From assembly GCA_021805265.1 (NCBI GenBank), contig JAJZFR010000356.1:1-15466 (forward strand): a stretch of 15,466 nt of DNA. The letters are read 5' to 3'. Position numbers and translations under genes: made by a program. Under the pieces are notes generated by a model, which did not search any database, was not told the origin of the DNA, and saw only the letters and a program-made list of their open reading frames with translations. Origin of the DNA: Acidobacteriota bacterium. Lineage in GTDB: Bacteria; Acidobacteriota; Terriglobia; Terriglobales; Acidobacteriaceae. How positions within the stretch are numbered: the first letter of the stretch is position 1; each line of letters begins with the position of its first letter. This document shows positions 8,599 through 15,466 of this stretch, one piece after another.

Positions 8599-9249
8599 CT
8601 ACAAAATCTGCAAGGATTCGAGCGAGGCGCGCAGGGACGCTTCGCCGGTGAATTGAATTGCGCGCATGCCGGAGTGCATGGCTGCGGCTACATTGCCCGC
8701 GCGATCGTCGAGGAACAAGACCCGCTCGCCGGGGAGGCCGAGGATGTCGAGCGCACGGCGATAAATGGCCTGGTCGGGCTTGCGCAGGCCGAGATAGCAG
8801 GAACTGAACTGGACCTGAAAAAGGCCGCTGAGTCCGTAGGTTTCCATTCGATACTCATGGAGCAGACGGGACTCGTTGTTGAGCAGACCCAGCATCCTCT
8901 GAAACCTCTGGTGGTTGGATGCGGCAAGCGCCTCAAGCGTTCCACGGGCGCTGTCGGGGATGGGTTGCGAGGCCTGCTTCATGACGCGAACAAACTCTTC
9001 GCGGCTGAAGGGGCGAGGCTTGAAGAAGATGACCTGATCGAGATAGGCGTCGGGAGAGATGGCGTCCCGCTCCCAGGCGTCGTAGGGGTCGGGGTGACGG
9101 GCTTCGATCTCGGCCTGGTCGGAGGCGTCGAGCTGGAAGTGGCCGTAGACGGCGGCGCGTTCGAGGTGGTCCCAGCCGTTGGTGAGCAGTACGCCGCCGA
9201 CATCGAAGAGGATGACTTCGATCTCGGGATGGACTGCGCTGCTGCTCAT
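8599..9249 (-). CDS. HAD-superfamily phosphatase (subclass IA, YihX-like)
   Basis: This is a cytoplasmic hydrolase, most likely a sugar-phosphate phosphatase. All four HAD motifs can be read. The nucleophile is Asp16 in FDVGGVL, motif II is Ser111-Asn112 in AASNHQR, motif III is Lys157 in LGLRKPDQAIY, and motif IV is Asp181-Asp182 in LFLDDRAGN. The position two after the nucleophile is glycine, not the usual aspartate, as also in the YihX group (FDLGNV), where the E. coli protein acts on glucose 1-phosphate. The helical cap lies at about 25-105. The 216-residue length is normal. The ATG at 9249 has GAGG eight bases upstream. The gene lies between rpiB (51 bases) and gnd in one direction, which suggests a substrate from this pathway, or a repair phosphatase for its side products. 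The exact substrate cannot be told from sequence. Confidence 0.88.
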   Translation of the reverse strand: MSSSAVHPEIEVILFDVGGVLLTNGWDHLERAAVYGHFQLDASDQAEIEARHPDPYDAWERDAISPDAYLDQVIFFKPRPFSREEFVRVMKQASQPIPDSARGTLEALAASNHQRFQRMLGLLNNESRLLHEYRMETYGLSGLFQVQFSSCYLGLRKPDQAIYRRALDILGLPGERVLFLDDRAGNVAAAMHSGMRAIQFTGEASLRASLESLQIL

Positions 9250-9300
9250 GGGGTTGCCCTCGGGGGATGCATTGGATGGCCTGGCGATGACGCCGGGCGG

Positions 9301-9762
9301 TCAGAGTTCTCTGGAGTATTTGGCCTCGATGGCCAGGACTTTGTTGTAGCGTCGGACGAAGCGCTCCTCGTTGGCACCGAACTTTGCGCCGATATAGGCA
9401 TCGACCACGTCAAAGGCAGCGGCGGAACCGATGATTCTGGAGCCGAGGACGAGGACGTTCATGTCATCGTGCTCGACGCCCTGGTGGGCGGAGTAGTGGT
9501 CGTGACAGATGCCCGCGCGGATGCCGGGAATCTTGTTGGCGGCGACACAGACACCGACGCCGGAGCCGCAGATGAGGATGCCGCGCTGGGCTACGCCGGC
9601 GCGAATGGCGTCGCCGACAGCTTCTGCGGCGTCCGGATAGTCGGACGGCTGAGTGCTGTGGACGCCGAGATCGACAACCTCGTGGCCCGCTTTGGCGAGG
9701 TACTCGCGCACCTCCTCCTTGAGCGGGAAGCCGGCATGATCGGAACCGATAACCAGCTTCAT
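9301..9762 (-). CDS. rpiB: Ribose-5-phosphate isomerase B
   Basis: The enzyme interconverts ribulose 5-phosphate and ribose 5-phosphate, linking the Gnd product to transketolase. The 153-residue protein matches the RpiB/LacAB family. GSDHAG at 6-11 carries the phosphate-binding His9. Cys65 in ICGSGVG is the catalytic base position (Cys66 in E. coli). HDHYSA, HDDMNVLVLGSR and the C-terminal RFVRRYNK follow in the expected order. The start at 9762 gives the standard RpiB N-terminus and has AAAGG six bases upstream, inside the end of tkt. The same frame stays open upstream to 10170, but that extension only mirrors transketolase. The tkt stop and the rpiB start are separated by one base (TAG-C-ATG), so translation is probably coupled. 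Confidence 0.95.
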   Translation of the reverse strand: MKLVIGSDHAGFPLKEEVREYLAKAGHEVVDLGVHSTQPSDYPDAAEAVGDAIRAGVAQRGILICGSGVGVCVAANKIPGIRAGICHDHYSAHQGVEHDDMNVLVLGSRIIGSAAAFDVVDAYIGAKFGANEERFVRRYNKVLAIEAKYSREL

Positions 9763-9763
9763 G

Positions 9764-11761
9764 CTAAGCCTTTCCCAGGACTTTTTTGGCGGTGGCGGCG
9801 ACGTTCTCGGCGGTGAATCCAAGCTCCTTGAGGACGCGCGGCGCAGGGGCCGAAGCGCCGAAGCGGTCAAGGCCGATGACGGCACCGTCGAGGCCGACAT
9901 ACTTCCACCAGCCGAGGGTAGAACCGGCCTCGATGGCGAGCCTGGGTACGCCGGACAGCAGGACGGAGGCGCGATACTCGGCGGTCTGCTCCTCGAATAT
10001 CTTCCAGCTGGGCAGGGAAACGACACGGGCCATGATGCCCTCGGCGGCGAGGAGCTTGGCGCCATCGACGGCCTGCCAGAGTTCGGAGCCGGTGCCGATG
10101 AGGACGATGTCGGGTTTGGGCACGTCGGCGACGACGTAGCCGCCTCTGCTTGCGCCCGCGTAGGCGTCAATGGTGGCTGGGTCGAGGATGGGCAGGTCCT
10201 GGCGGGTGAGCGCCATGAAACAGGGTCCGGTGCGCTCGAGGGCGAGCCGCCAGACGGCCGCAGTCTCGTTGGCGTCGGCGGGGCGGAAGTCAGTCATTCC
10301 CGGCACGGCGCGGAGGGCCATCAGGTGCTCGATCGGCTCGTGGGTGGGGCCGTCCTCGCCGACCGCGATCGAGTCGTGGGTGAAGATGAACAGCGAATGG
10401 ACGCCCATGAGCGCGGAGAGGCGCATGGCTGGCTTGCAGTAGTCGCTGAAAACGAAGAAAGTCGAGCCGAAGGGCACCAGACCGCCGTGGGCGGCCATGC
10501 CGTTGACTGCGGCGGACATGGCGAACTCACGGACGCCGAAGAAAATGTTGCGTCCCGCCGGGTCGGCGTGGAAGCTGGGGCTGTCCTTGAAGATGGTCTT
10601 GGTGGAGCTGGTGAGGTCTGCGGCGCCGCCGAACAACTCGGGAACGGTGGCGACGAGGGCGTTGAGCACCGCGCCGCCCGCGTTGCGGGTAGCCTGGGGC
10701 TTGCCCGCCGGGAAGCTGGGGATGGAGGTTTCCCAGCCCGCTTTGCGCTGGTTGGCCTGGGTGCGCACGAACTCGGCGGCGAGGTCGGGGTACTGCGCCT
10801 GATAACCGGCAAAAAGCTCGTTCCAGGCGGCTTCCGTGGCCTTGCCGCGGTCGATGGCGCTGCGCCAGTTGGCCAGAGCGGTCTCGGGAAGGACGAAGCT
10901 CTGGTCCTCGGGGAAGCCGAAGAATTTCTTGGTAGCGGCGACATTTTCCGCGCCCAGGGCCTCGCCGTGGACGCTCTTGGTGCCTGCCTTGGGGCTGCCG
11001 TAGCCGATGACGGTGCGGACGCCGATGAGAGTTGGCTTCGAGGTTTCGGCCTGAGCAGCGGCGACGGCGGCGGCCAGGGCGTCGAGGTCGTTGCCGTCGG
11101 CTACGCGCAATACCTGCCAGCCGTAGGCCTCGAAGCGCTTGTAGGAGTCCTCGGTAAAGCTGAGGCTGGTGGGGCCATCGAGCGAGATGAGGTTGTCGTC
11201 GTAGAAGAAGATGAGCTTGCCCAGGGCGAGCGTTCCGGCGAGCGAAGCCGCTTCGTGGGATACGCCCTCCATCAGGTCGCCGTCGCCCAGCAGGCCGTAG
11301 GTGTGGTGGTTGACAATCTCGAAGCCGGGCCGGTTGTAGGTGGCGGCGAGATGGCGCTCGGCGATAGCCATGCCGACGGACATGGCGAAGCCCTGACCGA
11401 GCGGGCCGGTGGTGACCTCGACGCCGTCGGTGTGGCCGAACTCCGGGTGGCCGGGGGTTTTGGACCCCCACTGGCGGAAGCTCTGCAAGTCTTCGAGGGT
11501 CAGCTTGTAACCGGAGAGAAAGAGAGACCCGTAGAGCAGGGTCGAGGCGTGGCCGTTCGACAGGACGAAGCGGTCGCGATCCGCCCACTTCGAGTGAGTC
11601 GGATTGTGGCGCATGACGCGGTTGAAAAGCAGGTAAGCTATGGGCGCGCAGCCAAGTGGCGCTCCGGGATGACCGCTGTTTGCTTTTTGAACGCTATCGA
11701 CGGCGAGAAGCCTGAGGGTGTTGATCGAAAGCTGATCAAGTTCTTTTGCAATCAATGACAT
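9764..11761 (-). CDS. tkt: Transketolase
   Basis: This thiamine-diphosphate enzyme moves two-carbon units between ketose and aldose phosphates in the non-oxidative pentose phosphate pathway. The 665 residues match the family. His31 in SGHPGAP and His71 in SNGHAS line the active site. GPLGQG is at 119-124. The ThDP motif GDGDLMEG begins at 159 and closes with DDN at 188-190. The catalytic glutamate is Glu412 in GVREFAMS. His462 in THDSI and His474 in GPTHEP complete the substrate site. Positions are within one or two residues of the E. coli enzyme as I recall it. The ATG at 11761 has only a distant AAAGGG about eleven bases upstream, but the N-terminus matches the family. It is the first gene of the pathway cluster, 229 bases after the GH15 stop, so the operon promoter is expected in that gap. 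Confidence 0.97.
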   Translation of the reverse strand: MSLIAKELDQLSINTLRLLAVDSVQKANSGHPGAPLGCAPIAYLLFNRVMRHNPTHSKWADRDRFVLSNGHASTLLYGSLFLSGYKLTLEDLQSFRQWGSKTPGHPEFGHTDGVEVTTGPLGQGFAMSVGMAIAERHLAATYNRPGFEIVNHHTYGLLGDGDLMEGVSHEAASLAGTLALGKLIFFYDDNLISLDGPTSLSFTEDSYKRFEAYGWQVLRVADGNDLDALAAAVAAAQAETSKPTLIGVRTVIGYGSPKAGTKSVHGEALGAENVAATKKFFGFPEDQSFVLPETALANWRSAIDRGKATEAAWNELFAGYQAQYPDLAAEFVRTQANQRKAGWETSIPSFPAGKPQATRNAGGAVLNALVATVPELFGGAADLTSSTKTIFKDSPSFHADPAGRNIFFGVREFAMSAAVNGMAAHGGLVPFGSTFFVFSDYCKPAMRLSALMGVHSLFIFTHDSIAVGEDGPTHEPIEHLMALRAVPGMTDFRPADANETAAVWRLALERTGPCFMALTRQDLPILDPATIDAYAGASRGGYVVADVPKPDIVLIGTGSELWQAVDGAKLLAAEGIMARVVSLPSWKIFEEQTAEYRASVLLSGVPRLAIEAGSTLGWWKYVGLDGAVIGLDRFGASAPAPRVLKELGFTAENVAATAKKVLGKA

Positions 11762-11990
11762 ACGCTAGACTACCCTTTCTTTGTAACGCCGCAGGAGAGG
11801 ACCGGACGCGGCGGTTGGAGCGGATTCGGAGCAGCTACCGATCAGGTTCCTATCAGGTCTTACATAACTTTGGAGTTTTCATCTCCGACTTTGTCTGAAA
11901 ATCTGACACTCTTTGACAGGGTAATGCATTGTTAACTTCCGGGCGATGCCGGGGCGTACTTTTCGCCGAAATTTGGTTGAATATTGGCAT
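11762..11990 (-). promoter_or_regulatory. Probable leader and promoter region of the tkt operon
   Basis: This 229-base gap separates the GH15 stop from the tkt start and contains no gene. Two items stand out. ATCAGGT occurs twice (11841-11847 and 11852-11858), exactly eleven bases apart, as in direct-repeat regulator sites. In the leader, CGCCGC (11787-11792) can pair with GCGGCG (11808-11813) around a 15-base loop, 25 bases above the start codon. I did not find a convincing -35 and -10 pair on the minus strand, nor a strong terminator for GH15. The promoter call therefore rests on position alone. Confidence 0.45.
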
Positions 11991-14465
11991 CTACTTCCGG
12001 ACAGACAGGTTGTAATTCCGCCCCAGCCAGCCTTGTGTCTCTGGCCAGAAGAGGGTCAGCTCGAGATCTGTCACCTTGGGCGAAGGCCTGATGTCTACCG
12101 CAAAGCCGAGACTGCCGAGGTTGCGTCCGGAGCTTACCTGCTTGGTCTTCCACTGGTTATCGGTCCAGATGAGATCAAACTGGCGGTCAGCGAGGACGCG
12201 GAGGGTCGCGCCACTGGGTAGGCTCTGAATGGGTCGCCAGAGGCTGAATATCTCGATGTTTTTGCCGTGGCTCTGCTTCATGGGGTGATCGTGCTCGCGC
12301 AGGAGTCTCCCGTAGCGCTGGAAGACCGGCTCGACGCGGTCGAAGACCTGGCCGTCGAGAGCGGAGCGGAGCAGCTTGAGGTACTCGGCGTGTGCCCAGA
12401 CGAGAGGACAGGCCGAGCCGGCGGGGCCGCCGGTGTGGAGGTGTTGCTGGGGTCGATCCGGCTCGTCCCAGACCTGCTCGGGCATCATTTTTCCGGCGGT
12501 GGCGAGGCCCTCGTAGGTGTGGATGAGGTGGTTGATGTCGCGGCCGGCAGCGAGTTCATAGTGGGCGCGTTCGCCGGTGAGCAGAGGCCAGACGCGACCC
12601 TGACCCGTGCCCTGGTAGGGTCCGCCCTCTTCGGTCTGACCGTATCCATCCCAGTTGTAGCGGAGCCATCCCGGCCCCTGGGGCAGGTCGCGCAGGAGTG
12701 CGGCGTCCACGACTTTGACGGAATCGACGACCAGCGGATCGTGAGGGTTGCGGATGCCATAACGGACCAGCTCGAGAAAACCGCCGTCAATAATCTCGCG
12801 GGCTTCAAACTCGAAGCGGGTCCCCGCCGGACGATTGTTGAGGCGAATGGTCTCGGTGCCCGCGCCTTCCCCGACGTAAGCGTCGCCGGTTTCTGGGGGA
12901 CGGATGCGCATGTAATGCCGCTTGACCTCGGGCAGGACGACGCCGTCGTTGGTGACGGTCCAGTCTTCCAGGTGACCCTCGATCCAGTCGGCGAACTCCT
13001 CGAGGAACTCCGCCTGTTCGATGGACTGGTGAGCGCGGAGAATCTCAGCCGAGCAGATCAGCCCGGCGATGACTGCGGCGAGGGTGGAGGGGGAGTAGCC
13101 GCTGTTCTCTTCCCAGCGCTCCTGATGGGTGATGGGGGCGTGGCGGACGAGAAATCCGGCGGCGCGCTCGACAAAGGCGAGGACATTCCAGTTGCCGAGG
13201 CCGCCCGCTTTCCAGAGTCGCCAGGTGAGGATGAGGGGAAAGGCTACCTCATCAAGCTGTACACCGCGCCAGTAGGGCCGGCCGTCGATCCAGAAGTTCT
13301 GATAGAAGCCGCCATCGGGCCGCTGGGTGCAGGCAAGATAGACCAGCGCTCGTCGGGCCGTATCGGTGCGCCCGCAGGCCAGCAGGGCGGAGGCGGTCTG
13401 GACCATATCGCGTGTCCAGACAAGGTGATAGCCGCCGAGGTCGTCGTCGCCCTTGGCCTGTCCCCAGGGGATGGAGGCCGAGGCGACAAAGGCGCCGGAG
13501 TAGGTCTTGTCCTCGTGAGCGAGCAGGATGTTGTGGCTGGTCTGCATGAGCAGGCCGCGGTCGCCGGAGACGGTGGCCAGCTTATAGGGGCTGGAGGCGC
13601 GCTGCCACTGCTCGAGAAAGCGGTCGCGATTCATGGCAAAGGGCATGGAGAGCGAACCCATGGTCTTTGACAAGGCTGAGTGATGGGTGCTGCCGATGCC
13701 GATGCCGAGGGTGAACTCGCGCGTGCGGCGCAGATCAAGCTCTCCCATGAGGGCGATGTTGCCGTCGGAGGCGGAGCCGAACTCCCAGTCCATGCGGAAG
13801 TTCTTGGTCAGGTCGTGCCATCCGTCGCTCGTGCCCACAAACCCGCAACTTGCCCTGGTGAAGCCGCAGTCGGAGGACATGGCGAGGGACCAGCGATTTT
13901 TCCAGGCAAGGAAGACCTTCTGTCCGGCGAGATCGACGACGCGGGCGGAGTTTCCCGCGCCGCCGCCATCCATGCGCGGGGCGAGCAGCGCGTAAATACG
14001 GAGCGAGTCGAGGAACTCCTCGGTTCCGTTGGGTCCGGCTTCGAGACGGACGTGCATGAGGACAACGCTGTGGTGCGGGTCGGCGACGATCTCCTTGACA
14101 AGCTGATAGCGTCCGTCGCGGTCGCAGTTGGTATAGCGGACGCCGAGGGCTTCGGGGTGGATGTATTCGAACTGGACATCGAGGTCGCGCTTTTCCTCGT
14201 GGACGAAGGTGGAGCCGTCGGTGATCAGGAGGCCGAGGTCGCGAGTCTGGGGATGGTCGATGGTGGGGTGATAAATCTCGTTGAGGATGCCGTGGGAGAC
14301 GGTGAACCAGACGCGGCTGGAGGCGGAGTAGGCGGTACCAACGGCATCCTTGACGCTGGAGGTCCAGCGCGGCGGTGCGCCGGGGGCACCGAATGCTTCA
14401 CCATCCTGTTCCAGCCATCGATAGAGGGACTCCTCATTGGGTGCCTGCTTGCCGTCCTCACTCAC
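11991..14465 (-). CDS. GH15 glucoamylase-type glucan 1,4-alpha-glucosidase, intracellular
   Basis: This enzyme releases glucose from the non-reducing ends of maltodextrin or glycogen. I chose the GTG at 14465, giving 824 residues, because AAAGGA lies six bases upstream. A longer frame reaches ATG 14642 but adds 59 residues with no family look and no ribosome site. Neither start gives a signal peptide, so the enzyme should act in the cytoplasm. An N-terminal beta-sandwich domain (to about 270) is followed by the (alpha/alpha)6 barrel. Barrel motifs include WTRDMV at 350-355, the proposed acid Glu406 in QLDEVAFP, DAYVGEGAGTETIRLNNRP, the proposed base Glu632 in WPLLTGERAHYEL, and the PEQVWD segment. 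The free glucose would be taken up by the glucokinase of the next operon. Other GH15 members act on trehalose or dextran, so substrate is less sure than family. Confidence 0.92.
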   Translation of the reverse strand: MSEDGKQAPNEESLYRWLEQDGEAFGAPGAPPRWTSSVKDAVGTAYSASSRVWFTVSHGILNEIYHPTIDHPQTRDLGLLITDGSTFVHEEKRDLDVQFEYIHPEALGVRYTNCDRDGRYQLVKEIVADPHHSVVLMHVRLEAGPNGTEEFLDSLRIYALLAPRMDGGGAGNSARVVDLAGQKVFLAWKNRWSLAMSSDCGFTRASCGFVGTSDGWHDLTKNFRMDWEFGSASDGNIALMGELDLRRTREFTLGIGIGSTHHSALSKTMGSLSMPFAMNRDRFLEQWQRASSPYKLATVSGDRGLLMQTSHNILLAHEDKTYSGAFVASASIPWGQAKGDDDLGGYHLVWTRDMVQTASALLACGRTDTARRALVYLACTQRPDGGFYQNFWIDGRPYWRGVQLDEVAFPLILTWRLWKAGGLGNWNVLAFVERAAGFLVRHAPITHQERWEENSGYSPSTLAAVIAGLICSAEILRAHQSIEQAEFLEEFADWIEGHLEDWTVTNDGVVLPEVKRHYMRIRPPETGDAYVGEGAGTETIRLNNRPAGTRFEFEAREIIDGGFLELVRYGIRNPHDPLVVDSVKVVDAALLRDLPQGPGWLRYNWDGYGQTEEGGPYQGTGQGRVWPLLTGERAHYELAAGRDINHLIHTYEGLATAGKMMPEQVWDEPDRPQQHLHTGGPAGSACPLVWAHAEYLKLLRSALDGQVFDRVEPVFQRYGRLLREHDHPMKQSHGKNIEIFSLWRPIQSLPSGATLRVLADRQFDLIWTDNQWKTKQVSSGRNLGSLGFAVDIRPSPKVTDLELTLFWPETQGWLGRNYNLSVRK

Positions 14466-14506
14466 GCGTGGTCCTTTCCCGGCTTTCCGGAGTTCCCGAT
14501 TATTAT

Positions 14507-14528
14507 GCAACAACGTAGGCAACAACGT
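14507..14528 (-). repeat. Perfect 10-base direct repeat upstream of GH15
   Basis: GCAACAACGT occurs at 14507-14516 and again at 14519-14528 on the plus strand, two bases apart (period 12). It sits 41 bases above the chosen GTG start of GH15 and touches the CATAAT element. Position and spacing suit a regulator binding site next to the promoter, but no binding family can be named from it. Confidence 0.6.
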
Positions 14529-14754
14529 CTGCGATCCAGCCCAATTCATCCGATGCCGGAAAACTCGAAAGGGTAGCTCATTGACAGCGACCACCAATCG
14601 TCTCATCGTATTCATCGGCCCGAACACGCAAGTATCCCCCACGGTTTCGTCCGGTTACCATCTGTTTTATCTGATAGGTCTCAAGTTTCATTTCAGGATG
14701 AGTGAAAATTATTTCCTCGGAAGCTGATCGCTGATTGTCCGGATGATTGATCGG

Positions 14755-14773
14755 GACAATTGTGAGAATTGTC
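14755..14773. promoter_or_regulatory. Perfect inverted repeat, candidate operator
   Basis: GACAATT-GTGAG-AATTGTC is a perfect seven-base inverted repeat with a five-base spacer. It directly abuts the TTGACA box at 14774. A further half-site ATTGTCC at 14734-14740 pairs with GGACAAT at 14754-14760. Three half-sites in 40 bases beside a promoter suggest a dimeric regulator controlling the small exported protein. Confidence 0.55.
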
Positions 14774-14800
14774 TTGACATCGATCATATTCGAATATAAA
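14774..14800 (+). promoter_or_regulatory. Sigma-70-like promoter for the small exported protein
   Basis: A consensus TTGACA (14774-14779) is followed by TATAAA at 14795-14800 with a 15-base spacer. TAAATT at 14797-14802 gives the standard 17-base spacer with a poorer hexamer. Transcription would start near 14807, leaving a leader of about 22 bases that contains the GAGG ribosome site at 14818-14821. Confidence 0.55.
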
Positions 14801-14828
14801 TTTCCCCCAGTCTACTTGAGGTATTCTT

Positions 14829-15296
14829 TTGAAACTCAGAAAGTTGTCTGCGCCGCTCGTTTGCTGCTTGGTCCTTATCAGCTCGCTCGCCAATTTTGCA
14901 TTTGCTCAACCATCAGCTCCACCGACTGTGTATGTCGATGCAGCAAAAGGCTTTCAGACGTCTCTGACCGCAGCCATAATCAGAAAAAAAGTTCCGATCA
15001 CGGTTGTTACCGATAAAGCCAACGCAGAATACGTCCTCAAAGCTGCGCCCGTGGATTCCAAGGATGAAAGTGGTGCTGGCAAAATTGCCCGGTGCCTTTT
15101 CCTTGATTGCATCGGCGTTAATGGCTACTCAGAAGTTTCTGTTCAGCTTACGCGGCAAAAGGACACGAGCGTTGTGTGGGCGTATCAGGTGCGCAAGGCC
15201 AACAGCGGACCTTTGGGTGTCCAGTCTCTTTCAGAAGCGATTGCCAAACACTTAAATAACGACTATCTAAAAAAACGGGATAAGGCACAACAATGA
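14829..15296 (+). CDS. Small exported protein of unknown function, TTG start
   Basis: I do not recognise a named function. The start is TTG at 14829, supported by GAGG seven bases upstream and by the signal peptide that begins there; no ATG gives it. The 155-residue product has a lysine and arginine n-region, a hydrophobic core (about 9-24) and a likely cleavage after AFA near residue 26. The mature part is compact: VYVDAAKGFQTSLTAAI, then VPITVV followed by ANAEYVL, a cysteine pair at 89 and 94 (CLFLDC), two strands (EVSVQLTR and SVVWAYQVRK), and a final helix LSEAIAKHLNNDYLKK. Similar small exported proteins appear, to my memory, in many acidobacterial genomes; this is recollection only. 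The fold may resemble envelope proteins that detect low-level subunits, but that is a guess. Its GC content is clearly lower than the operon to the left. It is convergent with the transporter, 21 bases away. Confidence 0.8.
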   Translation: MKLRKLSAPLVCCLVLISSLANFAFAQPSAPPTVYVDAAKGFQTSLTAAIIRKKVPITVVTDKANAEYVLKAAPVDSKDESGAGKIARCLFLDCIGVNGYSEVSVQLTRQKDTSVVWAYQVRKANSGPLGVQSLSEAIAKHLNNDYLKKRDKAQQ

Positions 15297-15317
15297 TCGA
15301 CATAGATCCCGCGCAGT

Positions 15318-15466
15318 TCATTGGGAAGGAAGTCTTCGCGCGGGGGGTCTGACGGCGATGGGCAGGAGGACGGAGACGGCCATGAGAATGGCGATGGAGT
15401 GGAGTCCGCTGCTGTAGTTGCCATGCGCCTGACGCAGGGTGGCCATGAGCATGGGGCCAAAGACCC
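15318..15466 (-). CDS. Major-facilitator transporter, C-terminal end only
   Basis: The frame enters from the right edge and stops at TGA 15318-15320, leaving 48 visible residues. It opens with FGPMLMATLRQAHGNYSSGL, followed by a hydrophobic stretch (HSIAILMAVSVLLPIAV) ending in a basic tail PPARRLPSQ. A GPM/GxxxxxxGNY turn before a last membrane helix is the pattern of the oxalate/formate antiporter-like branch of the MFS. Substrate cannot be inferred from so little. Only family level is supported. Confidence 0.6.
   Translation of the reverse strand, partial: VFGPMLMATLRQAHGNYSSGLHSIAILMAVSVLLPIAVRPPARRLPSQ

Larger units (their letters stand above)
14466..14828. promoter_or_regulatory. Divergent regulatory gap between GH15 and the small exported protein
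   Basis: These 363 bases hold no convincing gene. The left part serves GH15 (minus) and has a direct repeat and a -10-like CATAAT at 14502-14507 on the minus strand, about 37 bases above the GTG start. The right part serves the plus-strand gene and has an inverted repeat, a TTGACA box and a -10-like element. The right part is visibly richer in A and T than the coding regions to the left. Small open frames here lack ribosome sites and family resemblance. Confidence 0.6.

Noticed and set aside
9763..10170. N-terminal extension of the rpiB frame
   Set aside because: The RpiB family begins at the methionine at 9762, which has its own ribosome site. The extension is an out-of-frame reading of transketolase.
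9761..11758. 665-residue plus-strand open frame exactly opposite transketolase
   Set aside because: It mirrors a confident gene in the antisense phase, is rich in Gly, Ala, Glu and Val runs and has no family resemblance. High GC suppresses stops in this phase.
11903..11937. TTGACA at 11913 as a plus-strand promoter
   Set aside because: No suitable -10 follows at normal spacing, and it would point into the 3' end of GH15 with no plus-strand gene.
14466..14642. Longer GH15 start at ATG 14642
   Set aside because: The extra 59 residues show no signal peptide or domain, and the GTG at 14465 has a well-placed AAAGGA. A direct repeat also lies in the extension.
14758..14766. Partial likeness of the inverted repeat to the E. 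coli lac operator (AATTGTGAG)
   Set aside because: Only the left half matches and the symmetry and spacing differ; likely chance.

Overview
The window is a GC-rich bacterial chromosome segment. Gene order, protein features and the small secreted protein near the right edge suggest an acidobacterium of the Terriglobia type (Terriglobus, Granulicella, Edaphobacter or Acidobacterium relatives). That assignment is inferred from general family resemblance, not from a marker gene. All recognised genes but one lie on the minus strand and read from high to low coordinates.

Layout from right to left, in the direction of transcription. At the right edge is the last 48 codons of a major-facilitator transporter (15318-15466, minus). 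Convergent to it is the only plus-strand gene, a small exported protein of unknown function (14829-15296), with a TTG start, a clear ribosome binding site, a TTGACA promoter element and a perfect inverted repeat abutting the -35 box. After a 363-base regulatory gap comes an intracellular GH15 glucoamylase-type glucosidase (11991-14465). A 229-base gap then leads into a sugar-phosphate operon: transketolase (tkt), ribose-5-phosphate isomerase B (rpiB), a HAD phosphatase, a short 6-phosphogluconate dehydrogenase (gnd), glucose-6-phosphate dehydrogenase (zwf), 6-phosphogluconolactonase (pgl) and glucokinase (glk). Behind glk are an exported seven-bladed beta-propeller protein, an exported alpha-amino-acid ester hydrolase of the CocE/S15 type, and a beta-class DNA methyltransferase that runs off the left edge.

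Function as a unit. The glucoamylase would release glucose from glycogen or maltodextrin inside the cell. Glucokinase makes glucose 6-phosphate. Zwf, Pgl and Gnd oxidise it to ribulose 5-phosphate, and RpiB and Tkt carry the pentoses onward. Ribulose-phosphate epimerase, transaldolase and glucose-6-phosphate isomerase are not in the window. Residues at the cofactor sites suggest that Zwf uses NADP and the short Gnd uses NAD, so the operon may split its reducing power between the two pools. Tight junctions (TAG-C-ATG between tkt and rpiB, ATGA between pgl and glk) support co-translation.

I saw no CRISPR array, rRNA, tRNA or insertion sequence. Nothing here is a wholly new system. The points most worth a second look are the likely cofactor split, the HAD phosphatase embedded in the pathway, the repeats in front of gnd, GH15 and the small exported protein, the full active site of a beta-lactam-type ester hydrolase, and the methyltransferase without a visible partner.
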